The notes: a model not told the origin generated them from the sequence alone. DNA of 48,954 bases from Nitrosomonas sp. Nm132 (GCF_900100485.1 NZ_FNDH01000019.1:1-48954), one strand, 5' to 3'. Positions 26,286 through 38,486 are shown, numbered from the stretch's first letter. Translations and numbers: made by a program.

Positions 26286-27230
26286 GTGCATTTGCCAGTT
26301 TTGCTAAATGAAGCTGTCGATGCGCTGATACTCAGAACAGACGGTGTTTATGTGGATGGGACGTTTGGGTGCGGTGGACATAGTCGTTTGATTTTATCTC
26401 GATTGGGTAAGAAAGGCCGCCTGATTGCGTTTGATAAGGACTTGGACGCAGTTAAAGTGGCGGCGCAGATTGATGATAAGCGATTCGATATAAGACATAG
26501 CAGTTATGTCAAGATGCGGGAGGAATTGCAAGTATTAAAGGTAGAGCGGATAGATGGGGTGCTGCTGGATCTTGGGGTTTCGTCATCGCAATTGGATGAA
26601 GGCGCGCGTGGATTCAGTTTCCGCTCGGAAGGGCCGCTTGACATGCGTATGAATACCAGCTGTGGAGAAACAGCAGCAGAGTGGCTTAATTCTGTTACAG
26701 AACCGCAATTGGAAGAGGTGATTAGAAACTATGGTGAAGAACGGCATGCTAAGCAGATTGCAAGGGCAATTGTTATGGCACGAGCACGGCAACCCATTTC
26801 AACCACGATTCAGCTTGCCGAGATCGTAGCAGCGGTCGTGCGTACGAATGAGTATCAGCGGGGAGGAAAGCAGCATCCGGCGACACGTACTTTTCAGGCG
26901 ATACGCATTCATCTCAATCAAGAACTTGAAGAATTGTCATTAACCTTGCCGCAATGTGTAGACTTATTAAACCCAAGAGGGCGATTGGTTGTAATCAGTT
27001 TTCATTCGCTTGAGGATCGTATAGTAAAACGTTTCATGCGCACTGAAGCAAGTCCAGACAGGTTGCCGCGCAAACTTCCTCTGCGTGATAAAGAGGTGAA
27101 GGATTTGAGTAAGCAGCGGTTACAAATAATAGGTAAGGCACTGCGTCCCAGTGCACGGGAAATAGCGGTTAATCCACGAGCTAGAAGTGCAGTCATGCGT
27201 GTGGCAGAAAGAATCATAATTAACGAGTAA
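26286..27230 (+). CDS. rsmH: 16S rRNA (cytosine(1402)-N(4))-methyltransferase
   Basis: 314 residues from a GTG ([14 protein letters not shown]). AdoMet motif [14 protein letters not shown] near 23-36, [19 protein letters not shown] and late [14 protein letters not shown] are hallmarks of RsmH (MraW). It methylates C1402 in the ribosomal decoding centre. The cluster location is conserved though the role is not murein-related. It ends four bases before ftsL. Confidence 0.97.
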   Translation: MHLPVLLNEAVDALILRTDGVYVDGTFGCGGHSRLILSRLGKKGRLIAFDKDLDAVKVAAQIDDKRFDIRHSSYVKMREELQVLKVERIDGVLLDLGVSSSQLDEGARGFSFRSEGPLDMRMNTSCGETAAEWLNSVTEPQLEEVIRNYGEERHAKQIARAIVMARARQPISTTIQLAEIVAAVVRTNEYQRGGKQHPATRTFQAIRIHLNQELEELSLTLPQCVDLLNPRGRLVVISFHSLEDRIVKRFMRTEASPDRLPRKLPLRDKEVKDLSKQRLQIIGKALRPSAREIAVNPRARSAVMRVAERIIINE

Positions 27231-27234
27231 TTAT

Positions 27235-27543
27235 ATGATTAAACTGAATATTTCCCTGGCTATAATTCTTGTTATTTGTGGGTTGGGCATAGTAACTTCG
27301 CAGCACGAGGCACGTAAGCTTTTCATATCGCTGGAGAAAGAACAGGAGCTGGCTGATCAACTGACAATAGAGTGGAATCAGTTGCTACTTGAGCAGAGAA
27401 CATGGGCAATGCATGGCCATGTTGAAAAAATTGCCCGGGGGCAGCTTGATATGATCGTGCCAGCACCCCAAAGCATTCGGGTTATTTTGCCCGATTATTC
27501 CGCAGGTCCAGCTTATTCTACTTCTTCTAAGGAGTTTCGTTGA
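27235..27543 (+). CDS. ftsL: Cell division protein FtsL
   Basis: 102 residues: a short cytoplasmic start, one membrane helix (about 4-22, ISLAIILVICGLGIVTS) and a periplasmic coiled coil. FtsL has little sequence conservation, so the call rests on topology, size and position between rsmH and ftsI. It forms the FtsQLB complex that activates FtsWI at the septum. The ftsI start lies at or just past its stop. Confidence 0.88.
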   Translation: MIKLNISLAIILVICGLGIVTSQHEARKLFISLEKEQELADQLTIEWNQLLLEQRTWAMHGHVEKIARGQLDMIVPAPQSIRVILPDYSAGPAYSTSSKEFR

Positions 27544-27545
27544 TC

Positions 27546-29273
27546 ATGAGGCGCGACTCTGCATTGTCTTTAGTTTTACCTATCTGGCGTTCACGCTTGC
27601 TGATAATGCTATTGCTGCTGGGTTTGGTTGCGTTGGCAGGGCGTGCCATTTATTTGCAGGGGCTGAATAAGGATTTTTTGCAACAACAAGGACAATCCCG
27701 CTATAGCCGTATCGTGGAATTGAATGCGCAGCGTGGGAAAATAACCGATCGGCATGGTGAAATACTGGCGATCAGTGCGCCCGTAAAATCTGTTTGGGCT
27801 GATCCGCAGAAAATGAATGCTACGCCGGAGCAATTGCAGGCATTAGCTCATTTAATCGAAATAGATGTGGACGATATTCGTAAGCGGATTTCTGATCAAG
27901 ATAAGAGATTTGTCCATCTAAGAAGGCAGTTGTCACCGGAAATGGCATCTGGTGTGGCTAACTTGAATATATCCGGTGTGTATCTTAAGCGGGAATTTTA
28001 TCGATATTACCCAACAGGTGAGATGGCTGCCCATATTCTTGGTTTTACTAACATAGACGGAAAGGGGCAGGAGGGCGTGGAGCTGGGATGGGAAGATATC
28101 CTTACTGGCGAGCACGGTAGCCGTCGTGTGATTAAGGACCGTATCGGGCGTGTTATAGAGAGTGTCGAGAAAATTCGCTCGCCTAGGCCTGGTCAAAATT
28201 TGATGTTATCGATTGATAGTAAAATACAGTATCTTGCCCACCGGGAGCTAAAGCGAGCAGTAAAAGCCAATCATGCCAAGGCGGGTAGTGTTATTGTGCT
28301 GGATGTGCAGACAGGAGAAGTGCTGGGATTAGCCAATTATCCTACGTACAATCCTAACCAACGATCAAGTATACGAGCAGGAAAAACACGTAATCGGGCA
28401 TTGGTTGATGTCTTTGAGCCGGGCTCGACCCTGAAGCCATTTGCTGTTGCTGTTGCGATGGAAACAGGCAAGATTAACCCTGATACGTTGTTTCAAACAT
28501 CTCCAGGTACACTCAAGATCGGAAACGCTACCATACGTGATGTCCGTAATAAAGGAACACTCTCCGTATCACAAGTTATCCAGGAATCGAGTAATGTGGG
28601 TGCCGCAAAAATTGCTTTGCTATTACCTCCTAAAACATTGTGGGAAATGTTGAGCCGTTCCGGTTTTGGTATGCCGACAGGATCGAATTTTCCTGGGGAG
28701 GTCAACGGTCGATTGCGCCCGTATCATAAGTGGCGACCGATCGAGCAGGCCACAATGTCCTACGGTCATGGAATATCGGTCAATTTAATGCAATTGGCGC
28801 GAGCGTATACTATCTTTGCTGCTGAAGGGCAGTTAAAGCCTGTTTCACTATTGAAACGTGACGCTCCCCCTGTCGGTCAGCAAGTGATTTCTCGCAAAAC
28901 GGCGTTGGCCATGAGCAGCATGCTAGAAACCGTGGTCCAGCCTGGTGGTACCGGGTTACAAGCTAAAGTTAACGGTTATCGGGTTGCTGGAAAAACAGGA
29001 ACAGCCCATAAGCCATTGGAAGGTATGAAAGGTTATGCAAAAAACCGATATATCTCTACATTTGTTGGCTATGCGCCAGTATCTAACCCCCGTCTGGTTG
29101 TCGCAGTCATGATTGATGAGCCTTCGGCAGGTCAGTATTACGGAGGAGCCGTGGCAGCCCCTCTATTCAGCCAAGTGATGACGGGTGCTTTGCGACAATT
29201 GGGTGTTCCACATGATGCACTTGGCAATATTGTAACTTCTCCTATGCCTGTTACGCTGAAGAGCGAGGGATGA
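27546..29273 (+). CDS. ftsI: Peptidoglycan D,D-transpeptidase FtsI (PBP3)
   Basis: 575 residues from the ATG at 27546; AAGGAG is 11 bases away, and a TTG at 27540 overlapping the ftsL stop is the alternative. A membrane helix near the N-terminus (about 18-38), a dimerisation/pedestal domain (about 55-210) and the transpeptidase domain: SxxK in EPGSTLKPF (Ser about 294), SSN in ESSNVGAAK and KTGTA (about 483). It cross-links septal murein with FtsW. Its stop overlaps murE by four bases. Confidence 0.96.
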   Translation: MRRDSALSLVLPIWRSRLLIMLLLLGLVALAGRAIYLQGLNKDFLQQQGQSRYSRIVELNAQRGKITDRHGEILAISAPVKSVWADPQKMNATPEQLQALAHLIEIDVDDIRKRISDQDKRFVHLRRQLSPEMASGVANLNISGVYLKREFYRYYPTGEMAAHILGFTNIDGKGQEGVELGWEDILTGEHGSRRVIKDRIGRVIESVEKIRSPRPGQNLMLSIDSKIQYLAHRELKRAVKANHAKAGSVIVLDVQTGEVLGLANYPTYNPNQRSSIRAGKTRNRALVDVFEPGSTLKPFAVAVAMETGKINPDTLFQTSPGTLKIGNATIRDVRNKGTLSVSQVIQESSNVGAAKIALLLPPKTLWEMLSRSGFGMPTGSNFPGEVNGRLRPYHKWRPIEQATMSYGHGISVNLMQLARAYTIFAAEGQLKPVSLLKRDAPPVGQQVISRKTALAMSSMLETVVQPGGTGLQAKVNGYRVAGKTGTAHKPLEGMKGYAKNRYISTFVGYAPVSNPRLVVAVMIDEPSAGQYYGGAVAAPLFSQVMTGALRQLGVPHDALGNIVTSPMPVTLKSEG

Positions 29274-30832
29274 CGCCAGAATCTATGCGGAAATCAGATG
29301 GAAATTTTGTAGCCAAACTTCTTGATCAGCTTGGCGTGCCAGTCGAGCACTTGACTGCGGACAGTCGTAAGTTGAAGCCAGGTGATACATTTCTTGCCTA
29401 TGCCGGTGAGAGATATGATGCGCGTAAAGATATTCCTCAGGCCATTGCAGTAGGTGCTAAGGCTGTGATTTGGGAGAAGAATCAATTTTCTTGGGATCCG
29501 CTATGGAAAATACCCAATTGTGCAGTAGCAGGGTTGCAAGCTAAAGCCGGAGTGATTGCCGGTCATGTTTATGGATATCCTTCACGTGAATTATGGTTGG
29601 TAGGCATTACTGGCACTAATGGTAAAACTTCATGTAGCCACTGGTATGCTCAGGCAATGACAGCTTTGGGGAAAAGAACAGCAGTTATTGGCACATTAGG
29701 GAATGGATTTTTAGAAACGCTAAAACAGTCGCAAAATACGACGCCGGAGGCAGTGTCTCTCCAGGCGGAATTTGCGAGGATATTGCAAGACGGTGCAGAG
29801 TATGTAGCGATGGAGGTTTCATCCCATGGTCTTGTTCAGGGGCGAATTAATGGCGCTGAATTTGATGTGGCAGTGTTGACTAATTTGTCACGAGATCATC
29901 TTGATTATCACGGAAGTATGGATGCCTATGCTGCTGCCAAAGCAAAATTATTTTTCTGGCCAACACTTAAATGCGCGGTCTTAAATCTGGATGATATGCT
30001 GGGAATGGAATTGTCTCGTCAGCTTGCACACAAAGATATGCAAGTTATCGGGTATGGATTTAACCAGCCAGACAATATGGGAAGACATCCACAAAACTTG
30101 AGGATACTGCGGGGAAGGAACCTTAAAGTGAGCATTGATGGCCTGGAATTCGATGTGGAGTTTGAAGGGCAGCGGAGAAGCTTGCAGGTTAATGTTCTGA
30201 GCAGATTCAATGCCTCGAATCTGCTGGCTGTTCTGGCTACTTTGTTTGCGAATGGAATCGATTTCCACGAGGCGGTGGCTGCATTATCACAGGTTAAACC
30301 GATTGCAGGCAGAATGGAGAAGTTTGGCGGGGGAAATCAACCCGTGGTAATCGTTGATTATGCCCATACCCCGGATGCTCTGGAAAAGGTGTTGACGGAG
30401 TTACGAGAAACAGTTTATAGCAGGCAAGCAAGAAATAAGTTTGATTTAAGAAATCCGAGGCTGATTTGTGTATTTGGTTGTGGTGGTGATCGGGATCGGG
30501 GAAAACGCAGCTTAGCTGGCGAAATTACCACGAGGCTTGCCGATGAAGTCATCATTACCAGCGATAATCCGCGCAGCGAAGAGCCGCGAGCCATTATTGA
30601 CGAAATAGTCTCGGGTATATCCCACCATAATTATTCAATTGAAGAAGATCGTGCCTCTGCAATTTATCAGGCGATACACAATGCGCGTAAAGGGGATATG
30701 GTGCTGATAGCCGGTAAAGGATCTGAAGCGTATCAGGAAATCAAGGGACAAAAGATTCCGTTTGATGACCGTGAAATTGCGCAACAAGTGTTACATGATC
30801 TGACTAACCTGAAATTCCAGGCACAAAGATGA
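29270..30832 (+). CDS. murE: UDP-MurNAc-L-Ala-D-Glu:meso-diaminopimelate ligase
   Basis: 520 residues. ATP site GITGTNGKTSCSHW, TTPEAVSLQ, VVIVDYAHTPDALEKVL, and ITSDNPRSEEP. The DNPR motif marks ligases specific for meso-diaminopimelate, predicting an ordinary Gram-negative stem peptide. Catalyses the third residue addition in cytoplasmic precursor synthesis. Start overlaps ftsI (ATGA) and the stop overlaps murF, so translation is coupled. Confidence 0.96.
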   Translation: MTPESMRKSDGNFVAKLLDQLGVPVEHLTADSRKLKPGDTFLAYAGERYDARKDIPQAIAVGAKAVIWEKNQFSWDPLWKIPNCAVAGLQAKAGVIAGHVYGYPSRELWLVGITGTNGKTSCSHWYAQAMTALGKRTAVIGTLGNGFLETLKQSQNTTPEAVSLQAEFARILQDGAEYVAMEVSSHGLVQGRINGAEFDVAVLTNLSRDHLDYHGSMDAYAAAKAKLFFWPTLKCAVLNLDDMLGMELSRQLAHKDMQVIGYGFNQPDNMGRHPQNLRILRGRNLKVSIDGLEFDVEFEGQRRSLQVNVLSRFNASNLLAVLATLFANGIDFHEAVAALSQVKPIAGRMEKFGGGNQPVVIVDYAHTPDALEKVLTELRETVYSRQARNKFDLRNPRLICVFGCGGDRDRGKRSLAGEITTRLADEVIITSDNPRSEEPRAIIDEIVSGISHHNYSIEEDRASAIYQAIHNARKGDMVLIAGKGSEAYQEIKGQKIPFDDREIAQQVLHDLTNLKFQAQR

Positions 30833-32214
30833 TGACGGTACTGGAAGCTGCCCGTGCTCTTAACGCAGACTGGTGGGGTGAAAATGTGTTGTTCACAAGC
30901 GTGAGTACCGATAGTCGAACGATCAAACATGGCGACCTGTTTGTAGCATTGTCCGGCGCACGATTCGATGGCCATCAATTTATTGCCAATGCAAGAGAGA
31001 AAGGGGCCGTTGCTGCCTTGGTTGAGAAAAAGGCTGATAATGGAGAATCCCTATCAGAGTTTTGCTGGATACAAGTCTGTGATACCCGACTAAGTCTAGG
31101 TCAATTATCAGCTTATTGGCGCACGCGTTTTTCATTGCCACTCGCGGCAGTCACTGGAAGCAATGGTAAAACGACTGTCAAGGAAATGATAGCCTCCATT
31201 TTTCGTGAGGCTGTTAAGACACGCCTTGATCAAAGCGATTCCGCTTCAGACAGTGTGCTGGCGACCTTAGGTAACCTTAATAATGATATCGGTGTGCCAC
31301 AAATGCTGTTAAGGCTGCGTGAACAGCATGCTTATGCCGTGATTGAAATGGGAATGAATCACGCCGGTGAGATTGCTTATTTAACTCGGTTGGCTAAACC
31401 AACCGTAGCTGTTATTACCAATGCTGGCGCAGCCCATATTGAAGGACTGGGGTCAGTAGAAGCGGTGGCGCGGGCCAAAGGTGAAATCTTTGAGGGCTTG
31501 ATGAGTGATACAGGAGTAGCCATTATCAATGCAGATGATGAGCATGCTTCACTATGGCGCGGGCTGGCAGAAAATAGGCGGATCATTGATTTTGGTTTGA
31601 ATAATCCAGCACAAGTAACTGCTTATCACCAATCTGATTCTTCCGGAGATGTATGGATACTGAAACTTCCAGAGGGGAGTGAGGAGATGCGATTACAAGT
31701 ACCCGGACAACATAATATCTACAATGCTCTTGCAGCCGCAGCGACAGCGGTTGCTATTGGTATCGATAAACAGACGATCGCAGCAGGATTACAAGCGTTC
31801 AGTGGCGTGCAGGGGCGTATGCAAAAGAAACTTGGCTTATACAAAGCGACTTTAATTGATGACACTTATAATGCCAATCCGGAATCAATGCGGGCAGCAC
31901 TCGCAGTGCTGGCTAATTCGCCTGGAAAAAAAGTGCTGGTGCTTGGTGATATGGGGGAATTAGGTACAGGCGCAGCAGATTTCCATTACCAGATTGGCGT
32001 GGAAGCGAGTCATGCCGGAATAACGGAATTGCTTACGTTGGGTGATCTAAGCAAGCATACAGCAGTTGGATTTGGTAGCAGCGCCCGCCATTTTACAAGT
32101 ATGGATGCCTTACTGGTGGAAGCTGAGAAGTTACTGGACATCAATGTCACCATATTGGTAAAAGGCTCGCGTTTTATGCAGATGGAACGGGTGATAAGAC
32201 GATTAGAGGTTTAA
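30829..32214 (+). CDS. murF: UDP-MurNAc-tripeptide:D-alanyl-D-alanine ligase
   Basis: 461 residues. Features: STDSRTIKHGDLFVAL, ATP site [27 protein letters not shown] and LIDDTYNANPESMRAAL, all MurF-specific. It adds D-Ala-D-Ala to complete the pentapeptide, using the dipeptide made by Ddl encoded further down. Two ATGs are adjacent (30829, 30832); both overlap the murE stop region. Confidence 0.96.
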   Translation: MMTVLEAARALNADWWGENVLFTSVSTDSRTIKHGDLFVALSGARFDGHQFIANAREKGAVAALVEKKADNGESLSEFCWIQVCDTRLSLGQLSAYWRTRFSLPLAAVTGSNGKTTVKEMIASIFREAVKTRLDQSDSASDSVLATLGNLNNDIGVPQMLLRLREQHAYAVIEMGMNHAGEIAYLTRLAKPTVAVITNAGAAHIEGLGSVEAVARAKGEIFEGLMSDTGVAIINADDEHASLWRGLAENRRIIDFGLNNPAQVTAYHQSDSSGDVWILKLPEGSEEMRLQVPGQHNIYNALAAAATAVAIGIDKQTIAAGLQAFSGVQGRMQKKLGLYKATLIDDTYNANPESMRAALAVLANSPGKKVLVLGDMGELGTGAADFHYQIGVEASHAGITELLTLGDLSKHTAVGFGSSARHFTSMDALLVEAEKLLDINVTILVKGSRFMQMERVIRRLEV

Positions 32215-32297
32215 GGCGCTATGGATTCTTGACGAGAAGTGGATGGCAGTGGTAGTCAAATGCAATATCAGCAACCTGTATTGTTCTAAGGATAAAA

Positions 32298-33383
32298 ATG
32301 CTATTAGTAATCACCCAATGGATTGCACAAGATATTCGTGCATTTAATGTTTTTAGCTATATTACTTTACGCACGATGCTGGCTGCACTTACCGCCCTGG
32401 TGATTTCATTCATCGTCGGCCCGGCGATGATACGCAAGCTAACGGCATATAAAATCGGCCAGTCCGTGCGCAATGACGGTCCGCAAACTCATCTTGTTAA
32501 GGCGGGTACCCCAACGATGGGGGGAGCGTTGATACTCGTTGCAATCATGATTACAACACTGTTATGGGCGGATCTGTCTAATCATTATATTTGGACTGTT
32601 TTATTGACAACTTTGGGGTTCGGTATCATTGGCTGGATAGATGATTATCGCAAAGTAGTGCATCGTAATTCCAAGGGTCTTTCTGCATCAGCTAAGCTTC
32701 TCTGGCAATCACTCATTGCATGTTGTGTGGCATGGTATCTCGTTTCAATTGCCGAGTTCCCGGAGCAGACCAATATGATTGTGCCATTCTTTAAAGAAGT
32801 AGCGATTCCCTTGGGTATATCTGGTTTTGTACTGCTGACTTATCTCGTTATCGTGGGAACGAGCAATGCCGTGAATTTAACAGATGGGCTGGATGGCCTT
32901 GCCATTATGCCAACGGTCATGATCAGTGGTGCGCTGGCAATTTTTGCCTATGTGGCCGGCCATGTTGTCTTTGCAAAATATCTTGGCATTCCTTATATCC
33001 CCGACGCAGGTGAGCTGGCTGTTTTTTGTGGCGCCCTTGCAGGTGCTGGTCTGGCATTTCTCTGGTTTAACACTTATCCGGCCGAAGTATTTATGGGCGA
33101 TGTTGGCGCGCTTGCACTGGGTGCAGCATTAGGTGTGATAACCGTGATTATTCGCCAGGAAATCGTGTTGGTCATCATGGGGGGAGTATTTGTCATGGAA
33201 GCCTTGTCGGTGATGCTGCAAGTAGCTTCATTTAAGTTATTCGGTAAGCGTATCTTCCGTATGGCACCTCTTCATCATCATTATGAATTGAAAGGATGGC
33301 AGGAGAATCAGGTGGTCGTCAGATTCTGGATCTTGACGATCATTCTAGTATTAGTGGGATTATCAACATTGAAGCTGCGATGA
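32298..33383 (+). CDS. mraY: Phospho-MurNAc-pentapeptide translocase
   Basis: 361 residues with about ten membrane helices. Signatures: [30 protein letters not shown] (the catalytic Asp pair), [13 protein letters not shown] and [12 protein letters not shown]. It transfers phospho-MurNAc-pentapeptide to undecaprenyl phosphate, making lipid I. AAGGATAA precedes the ATG. Its stop overlaps the murD start. Confidence 0.97.
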   Translation: MLLVITQWIAQDIRAFNVFSYITLRTMLAALTALVISFIVGPAMIRKLTAYKIGQSVRNDGPQTHLVKAGTPTMGGALILVAIMITTLLWADLSNHYIWTVLLTTLGFGIIGWIDDYRKVVHRNSKGLSASAKLLWQSLIACCVAWYLVSIAEFPEQTNMIVPFFKEVAIPLGISGFVLLTYLVIVGTSNAVNLTDGLDGLAIMPTVMISGALAIFAYVAGHVVFAKYLGIPYIPDAGELAVFCGALAGAGLAFLWFNTYPAEVFMGDVGALALGAALGVITVIIRQEIVLVIMGGVFVMEALSVMLQVASFKLFGKRIFRMAPLHHHYELKGWQENQVVVRFWILTIILVLVGLSTLKLR

Positions 33384-34789
33384 ATTTACGTGATAAAAAA
33401 GTGCTGGTTCTGGGAATGGGTGATACCGGTCTATCCATGACGAAATGGTTGACCCGCCTGGGTGCAGAGGTGCGTATCGCTGATAACCGTACCGCGCCGC
33501 CTAATCGTGAAGCACTGGAACAGGTGATTCCTGCCACAAAAATATACAACGGACCATTCAGGGCAGAAGCATTTGATGATGCTGAGCTCATTGCGATCAG
33601 CCCAGGCATACCGTTGGCTGAGCCGCTTGTGCAAGAGGCTGTGAAGCGTGAAATCCCTGTGGTAGGAGATATTGAATTATTTGTCCAGGCGCTGGATCAG
33701 CTTGAGCAACCGAGACCCAAAATTCTGGCAATTACTGGATCGAACGGAAAGACGACTGTTACGACGATGGTCGGTGACATGGTTAGAAATGCAGGATGGG
33801 ATGTTGAAGTGGCAGGTAACATTGGCCCAGCGGTATTGGAAACACTGATGCAACGCATGGATTTAGGGAAATTGCCGCAGTATTGGGTGTTGGAGCTTTC
33901 TAGTTTTCAACTAGAAACAACACAAAATCTTGGTGCTGATGCAGCGGCAGTGCTCAATTTAAGTGAAGATCACTTTGATCGCTATGCAGGGATGCATGAC
34001 TATGCTGCAGCCAAAGCAAGACTGTTTGTCGGTGATAACAAAAGTATCCAGATTCTGAATCGGAATGATGCAACAGTACGTGCCATGGCAATACCTGGCA
34101 GAAAACAGATGACTTTTGGCTTGGATGAACCCGTCTCTGATATGGATTTTGGCCTGCTGCGAAGTGGAGCAGATCTGTGGCTAGTTCAGGGGGGAATGTA
34201 CTTACTGAACACTAAAGAGATGATGATTCCGGGTATGCATAATATTGCCAATGCCCTGGCAGCGATGGCGTTGTGTCGTGCTGTAGCATTGCCCTATGAG
34301 CCTTTGTTAAAAGCTTTGCGTGAGTTTAAGGGATTGCCTCATCGCATGCAGAAAATCGCTGTTATTAATAATGTTACTTTTTATGACGATTCCAAAAGCA
34401 CCAATGTGGGATCTGCGATTGCAGCGTTGAATGGGATGCAGAAAAACATTGTGCTGATTGCAGGGGGAGATGGAAAAGGGCAAGATTTCTCTCCGTTGAA
34501 GCAACCCGTAGCTGACTACGCGCAGGCAGTGGTGCTGCTTGGTCGTGATGCTAAAGAGATCGCTGATGCGATCACCGATTGCCAGGTTCCGATCCATTAT
34601 GCTGCAGCAATGGATGAAGCTGTACGGATAAGTTTTTTATTGGCACGACCCGGTGATGTGGTACTACTGTCTCCAGCCTGCGCTAGTTTGGATATGTTTA
34701 GGAATTACATCCACCGGGCAGAGGTTTTTATTGCTGCTGTCAAAGAAATTGAGGAAAAGTTTATTTGTTCTGATCAGGAGAGTCATTGA
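33380..34789 (+). CDS. murD: UDP-MurNAc-L-alanine:D-glutamate ligase
   Basis: 469 residues from the ATG at 33380, which overlaps the mraY stop (ATGA); an open extension to 33296 lies inside mraY and is not used. [22 protein letters not shown] site [26 protein letters not shown] with the conserved Ser-Lys-x-Thr-Asn, and a C-terminal [12 protein letters not shown]. Adds D-Glu in the cytoplasm. Followed three bases later by ftsW. Confidence 0.96.
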   Translation: MNLRDKKVLVLGMGDTGLSMTKWLTRLGAEVRIADNRTAPPNREALEQVIPATKIYNGPFRAEAFDDAELIAISPGIPLAEPLVQEAVKREIPVVGDIELFVQALDQLEQPRPKILAITGSNGKTTVTTMVGDMVRNAGWDVEVAGNIGPAVLETLMQRMDLGKLPQYWVLELSSFQLETTQNLGADAAAVLNLSEDHFDRYAGMHDYAAAKARLFVGDNKSIQILNRNDATVRAMAIPGRKQMTFGLDEPVSDMDFGLLRSGADLWLVQGGMYLLNTKEMMIPGMHNIANALAAMALCRAVALPYEPLLKALREFKGLPHRMQKIAVINNVTFYDDSKSTNVGSAIAALNGMQKNIVLIAGGDGKGQDFSPLKQPVADYAQAVVLLGRDAKEIADAITDCQVPIHYAAAMDEAVRISFLLARPGDVVLLSPACASLDMFRNYIHRAEVFIAAVKEIEEKFICSDQESH

Positions 34790-34792
34790 TCC

Positions 34793-35953
34793 ATGATTGA
34801 CCAGCCCGCTGTTAATCGCCAGAAAATAACAATCGATTTTGATTTCTATCTGATTTGGTCGGCACTGGTATTGCTAAGCTTGGGGTTGGTCATGGTTTAT
34901 TCTGCATCAATCGCAATCGCCGAGTCGGAATATGGTGAAAGTGGCTCATACCATTATTTGATACGCCATGGCATTTACTTGCTTGTGGGTCTATTGATGG
35001 GTTTTTTTGCTTTCCAATTCCCTATGCGCGCATGGCGGAAATATTGTCCGTATTTGTTTTTAGTCGGAATTATATTATTAATTTTAGTATTGATTCCAGG
35101 AATTGGCCGTGAAATTAATGGCAGTCAGCGATGGATTTCATTGGCAATAGTCAACTTTCAGCCATCTGAGCTGATGAAGCTGTTGATGGTGATTTATGTT
35201 GCGGATTATGTGGCGCGTAAATTGGCTTACCTGGATCACTGGCGTAAAGGTCTTTTGCCTATTTTGGCGCTGATATCAGCGGTAGGTTTTTTGTTACTGC
35301 GGGAGCCTGATTACGGCGCATTTGTGGTCGTGACTGGCATTGCGATTGCCATCATGTTCATGGGGGGGATGAATCTAAAGCTGTTTGCCGGAGTGACTGG
35401 TCTGTTAATCGTTTGTTTGAGTTTATTAATTGTAACAGTAGGTTATCGTAGTAACCGTATTGATGGTTTCCTGGATCCATGGGCTGATCCTTATGGCAAG
35501 GGTTATCAGTTAAGTCATGCATTGATTGCATTTGGACGAGGTGAATGGTTGGGTGTGGGTCTGGGGGGGAGTGTAGAAAAGTTGTTTTATTTGCCGGAAG
35601 CACATACTGATTTTATGTTTGCTGTGCTTGCTGAAGAATTGGGGTTTGTGGGGGTGGCAACGGTCATGGCGATGTTTGCCTGTATACTCATGCGCGCTTT
35701 TGTCATCGGCCGCACCGCTGCCATGCTAGAAAACTATTTCTCAGCACTTGTGGCGCAAGGTATTGGCGTCTGGCTAGGGTTCCAGGCCTTTATCAATATG
35801 GGTGTGAATATGGGCGTGCTGCCGACTAAGGGATTAACACTACCGCTTATGAGTTTTGGGGGCAGTAGTATCGTCATTACCTGTATTGCGCTTGCTGTTT
35901 TACTGCGAGTGGATTGGGAGAACCGGCAAAAAATAAAAGGATTAAGCGTGTGA
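34793..35953 (+). CDS. ftsW: Septal peptidoglycan glycosyltransferase FtsW
   Basis: 386 residues, SEDS family with about ten helices. Has [21 protein letters not shown] with [13 protein letters not shown], the long periplasmic loop, [19 protein letters not shown] containing the catalytic Asp, and [10 protein letters not shown] at the end. It polymerises lipid II at the septum with FtsI. An upstream GATCAGGAG serves as ribosome site. Confidence 0.96.
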   Translation: MIDQPAVNRQKITIDFDFYLIWSALVLLSLGLVMVYSASIAIAESEYGESGSYHYLIRHGIYLLVGLLMGFFAFQFPMRAWRKYCPYLFLVGIILLILVLIPGIGREINGSQRWISLAIVNFQPSELMKLLMVIYVADYVARKLAYLDHWRKGLLPILALISAVGFLLLREPDYGAFVVVTGIAIAIMFMGGMNLKLFAGVTGLLIVCLSLLIVTVGYRSNRIDGFLDPWADPYGKGYQLSHALIAFGRGEWLGVGLGGSVEKLFYLPEAHTDFMFAVLAEELGFVGVATVMAMFACILMRAFVIGRTAAMLENYFSALVAQGIGVWLGFQAFINMGVNMGVLPTKGLTLPLMSFGGSSIVITCIALAVLLRVDWENRQKIKGLSV

Positions 35954-35978
35954 TGATTATGGCAACTACTCTAGAGAT

Positions 35979-37067
35979 GTGAAGGTGGCGCGAACAATCA
36001 TGATTATGGCTGGTGGAACGGGTGGTCATGTTTTCCCGGGATTGGCGGTGGCTGATTATATGAAGTTGCTAGATTGGAATATCGTATGGTTGGGTACGCA
36101 TCATGGCATGGAGGCAGCATTGGTACCGCAGCATGGCTATCATATTGAACTCATTGGGTTTTCCGGTCTTCGCGGAAAAAAGGCGATGGACTGGCTATTG
36201 TTGCCATGGCGATTGTTATTGGCTTTCTGGCAGAGCGCCCGAATAATCATCCGCACTCAGCCGGATGTAGTATTGGGGATGGGTGGCTATCCTGCTTTTC
36301 CAGGCGGTATCATGGCCTCATTGTTAAACAAGCCGCTCTTAATCCATGAACAGAATGCGATTGCTGGTCTTACCAATAGAATGCTCGCAAAAATCGCTGA
36401 CGAAATTTTACTGGGCTTTCCTGATGCCATAAAAGGCGCAAACGGCAAAGTACAAGTGACCGGGAATCCGGTGCGAGATGACATTTTACGGCTGCCAGCT
36501 CCTGAACAACGTTTTGCCGGCCGCACCGGGAAACTTAAGATATTGGTAATCGGGGGCAGTTTAGGCGCGCATATATTGAATACGATTGTGCCAAAGGCCT
36601 TGAAACTGATTCCGGAAAATGAGCGCCCCTGGGTCACGCACCAGGCAGGAAAAAAGCATTTGGATGAGCTGCAGCGGAATTACGCTGAATCTGGCGTAGA
36701 AGGTGACTTGGTATCTTTTATCGAGGATATGGCTGCGAGCTATGCTGAATGTGATCTGGTTATCTGCCGTGCAGGTGCGCTGACCCTATCTGAGCTGATG
36801 GTGGCGGGGGTAGCCAGTATTCTTGTTCCTTATCCATTTGCAGTAGATGATCATCAAACTGTGAATGCGCAGTTTCTAAGCAAACATAATGCCGCACTAT
36901 TATTGCCTCAATGGAGATTGAATCCTGAAGATCTGGCAGATTTGATCAGGGGGTTTACGCGCGAAAAATTACTGGCAATGGCAACACTTGCACGCAGTCT
37001 GGCAAAACCGGATGCAACCAGAATGGCCGCAGAAGCTTGTCTGGAAATAGGAGAATCCGGAAGATGA
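35979..37067 (+). CDS. murG: Lipid II synthase: UDP-GlcNAc:undecaprenyl-PP-MurNAc-pentapeptide transferase
   Basis: 362 residues from the GTG at 35979; a GTG at 35985 and an ATG at 36000 are in frame and equally poor in ribosome site. The GT-B hallmarks are clear: [40 protein letters not shown] and [13 protein letters not shown]. Peripheral membrane enzyme converting lipid I to lipid II. The stop overlaps the murC start. Confidence 0.95.
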   Translation: MKVARTIMIMAGGTGGHVFPGLAVADYMKLLDWNIVWLGTHHGMEAALVPQHGYHIELIGFSGLRGKKAMDWLLLPWRLLLAFWQSARIIIRTQPDVVLGMGGYPAFPGGIMASLLNKPLLIHEQNAIAGLTNRMLAKIADEILLGFPDAIKGANGKVQVTGNPVRDDILRLPAPEQRFAGRTGKLKILVIGGSLGAHILNTIVPKALKLIPENERPWVTHQAGKKHLDELQRNYAESGVEGDLVSFIEDMAASYAECDLVICRAGALTLSELMVAGVASILVPYPFAVDDHQTVNAQFLSKHNAALLLPQWRLNPEDLADLIRGFTREKLLAMATLARSLAKPDATRMAAEACLEIGESGR

Positions 37068-38482
37068 AACATAAAGTTAGACATGTGCATTTTGTAGGGA
37101 TTGGCGGCTCCGGCATGGGAGGAATTGCTGAGGTCATGATTAATCAGGGTTACCACGTGAGTGGCTCGGATCTGTCCAATAATCTGACCACTGAGCGTTT
37201 GCAGGGGCTAGGGGCAACAATTCATATTGGCCATGCCAAGGAGAACATTGCTTCTGCCGACGTTGTTGTGACTTCAACCGCGGTAAAGCCGGATAATCCC
37301 GAAGTTGCTACAGCGCGTGAACGTCGTATCCCGGTAGTGCCTCGTGCCATGATGCTGGCGGAGTTATTGCGCTTACGCCAAGGGATCGCTGTTGCGGGTA
37401 CCCATGGTAAAACGACGACAACCAGTTTGATTGCGAGTATTTTGGCAGAAGCAGAGCTTGATCCGACTTTCGTGATTGGTGGCAAACTTGAAGCAGCAGG
37501 CAGCCATGCCAAACTCGGTAGTGGCGAGTTTATCGTGGTAGAGGCCGATGAGTCTGATGCTTCCTTTCTTTATTTGAAGCCCATTCTGGCAGTCGTGACC
37601 AATATCGATGCTGATCATATGGCGACTTATGGTCATGACTTCAGTAAGCTCAAACAAACATTTGTCGAATTCATCGAGCACTTACCTTTCTACGGCATGG
37701 CGGTATTGTGTCTGGATGATAAAAATGTACGTGACATTTTGCCGGCAACGACCAAGCCTGTGACAACCTATGGTTTGTCAGAGAGTGCGCAGATTAGTGC
37801 GACCGATATCCGCCATGATGGCGGCAGAATGCACTTCCGTGCGCGAGTGGGTGTAAATGGCACAGCACGGCAGTTTGATGTCACGCTCAATTTGCCGGGC
37901 CTGCATAATGTCCAGAATGCCCTTGCAGCCATAGCAGTGGGTAACGAGCTTGGCGTGGCTGATGTTGCCATCATTCGTGCTCTGGCGACGTTTGGAGGGG
38001 TCGAGCGACGTTTTCAACGCTATGGCGAGGTCAAGTTACCCGGACAAAGCAGCTTTACCTTGATTGATGACTATGGTCATCATCCTGTGGAAATTGCTGC
38101 AACCATGGCCGCAGCGCGAGGCGCGTTTCCTGGCCGACGGCTGGTATTGGTTTTTCAACCCCACCGTTATACCCGTACGCGTGATGTATTCGAAGATTTC
38201 GTCAGGGTATTGTCTGCCGCTGATGCATTACTGCTGACCGAGGTTTATGCGGCTGGGGAGGATCCTATCGTTGCCGCAGATAGCAAATCACTCGCCCGCG
38301 CCATTAGAGTGCAGGGAAAATTGGAACCCATTTATATCGAGCACGTCGATGAGCTTCCTGCAGCTATCCATAGGATTGCGCAGGATGGGGATGTCGTATT
38401 GATAATGGGAGCAGGTTCAGTAGGGAAAGTGGCTTCCCGTGTGGTGCGGACGACGAAAAAATTTGCTGTCATCGGTGGATGA
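37064..38482 (+). CDS. murC: UDP-N-acetylmuramate:L-alanine ligase
   Basis: 472 residues from the ATG at 37064 (ATGA overlap with murG). Begins [20 protein letters not shown], the MurC/Mpl Rossmann start; ATP site [55 protein letters not shown]. Adds L-Ala to UDP-MurNAc, the first peptide step. murB begins five bases downstream. Confidence 0.96.
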   Translation: MKHKVRHVHFVGIGGSGMGGIAEVMINQGYHVSGSDLSNNLTTERLQGLGATIHIGHAKENIASADVVVTSTAVKPDNPEVATARERRIPVVPRAMMLAELLRLRQGIAVAGTHGKTTTTSLIASILAEAELDPTFVIGGKLEAAGSHAKLGSGEFIVVEADESDASFLYLKPILAVVTNIDADHMATYGHDFSKLKQTFVEFIEHLPFYGMAVLCLDDKNVRDILPATTKPVTTYGLSESAQISATDIRHDGGRMHFRARVGVNGTARQFDVTLNLPGLHNVQNALAAIAVGNELGVADVAIIRALATFGGVERRFQRYGEVKLPGQSSFTLIDDYGHHPVEIAATMAAARGAFPGRRLVLVFQPHRYTRTRDVFEDFVRVLSAADALLLTEVYAAGEDPIVAADSKSLARAIRVQGKLEPIYIEHVDELPAAIHRIAQDGDVVLIMGAGSVGKVASRVVRTTKKFAVIGG

Positions 38483-38486
38483 ATCA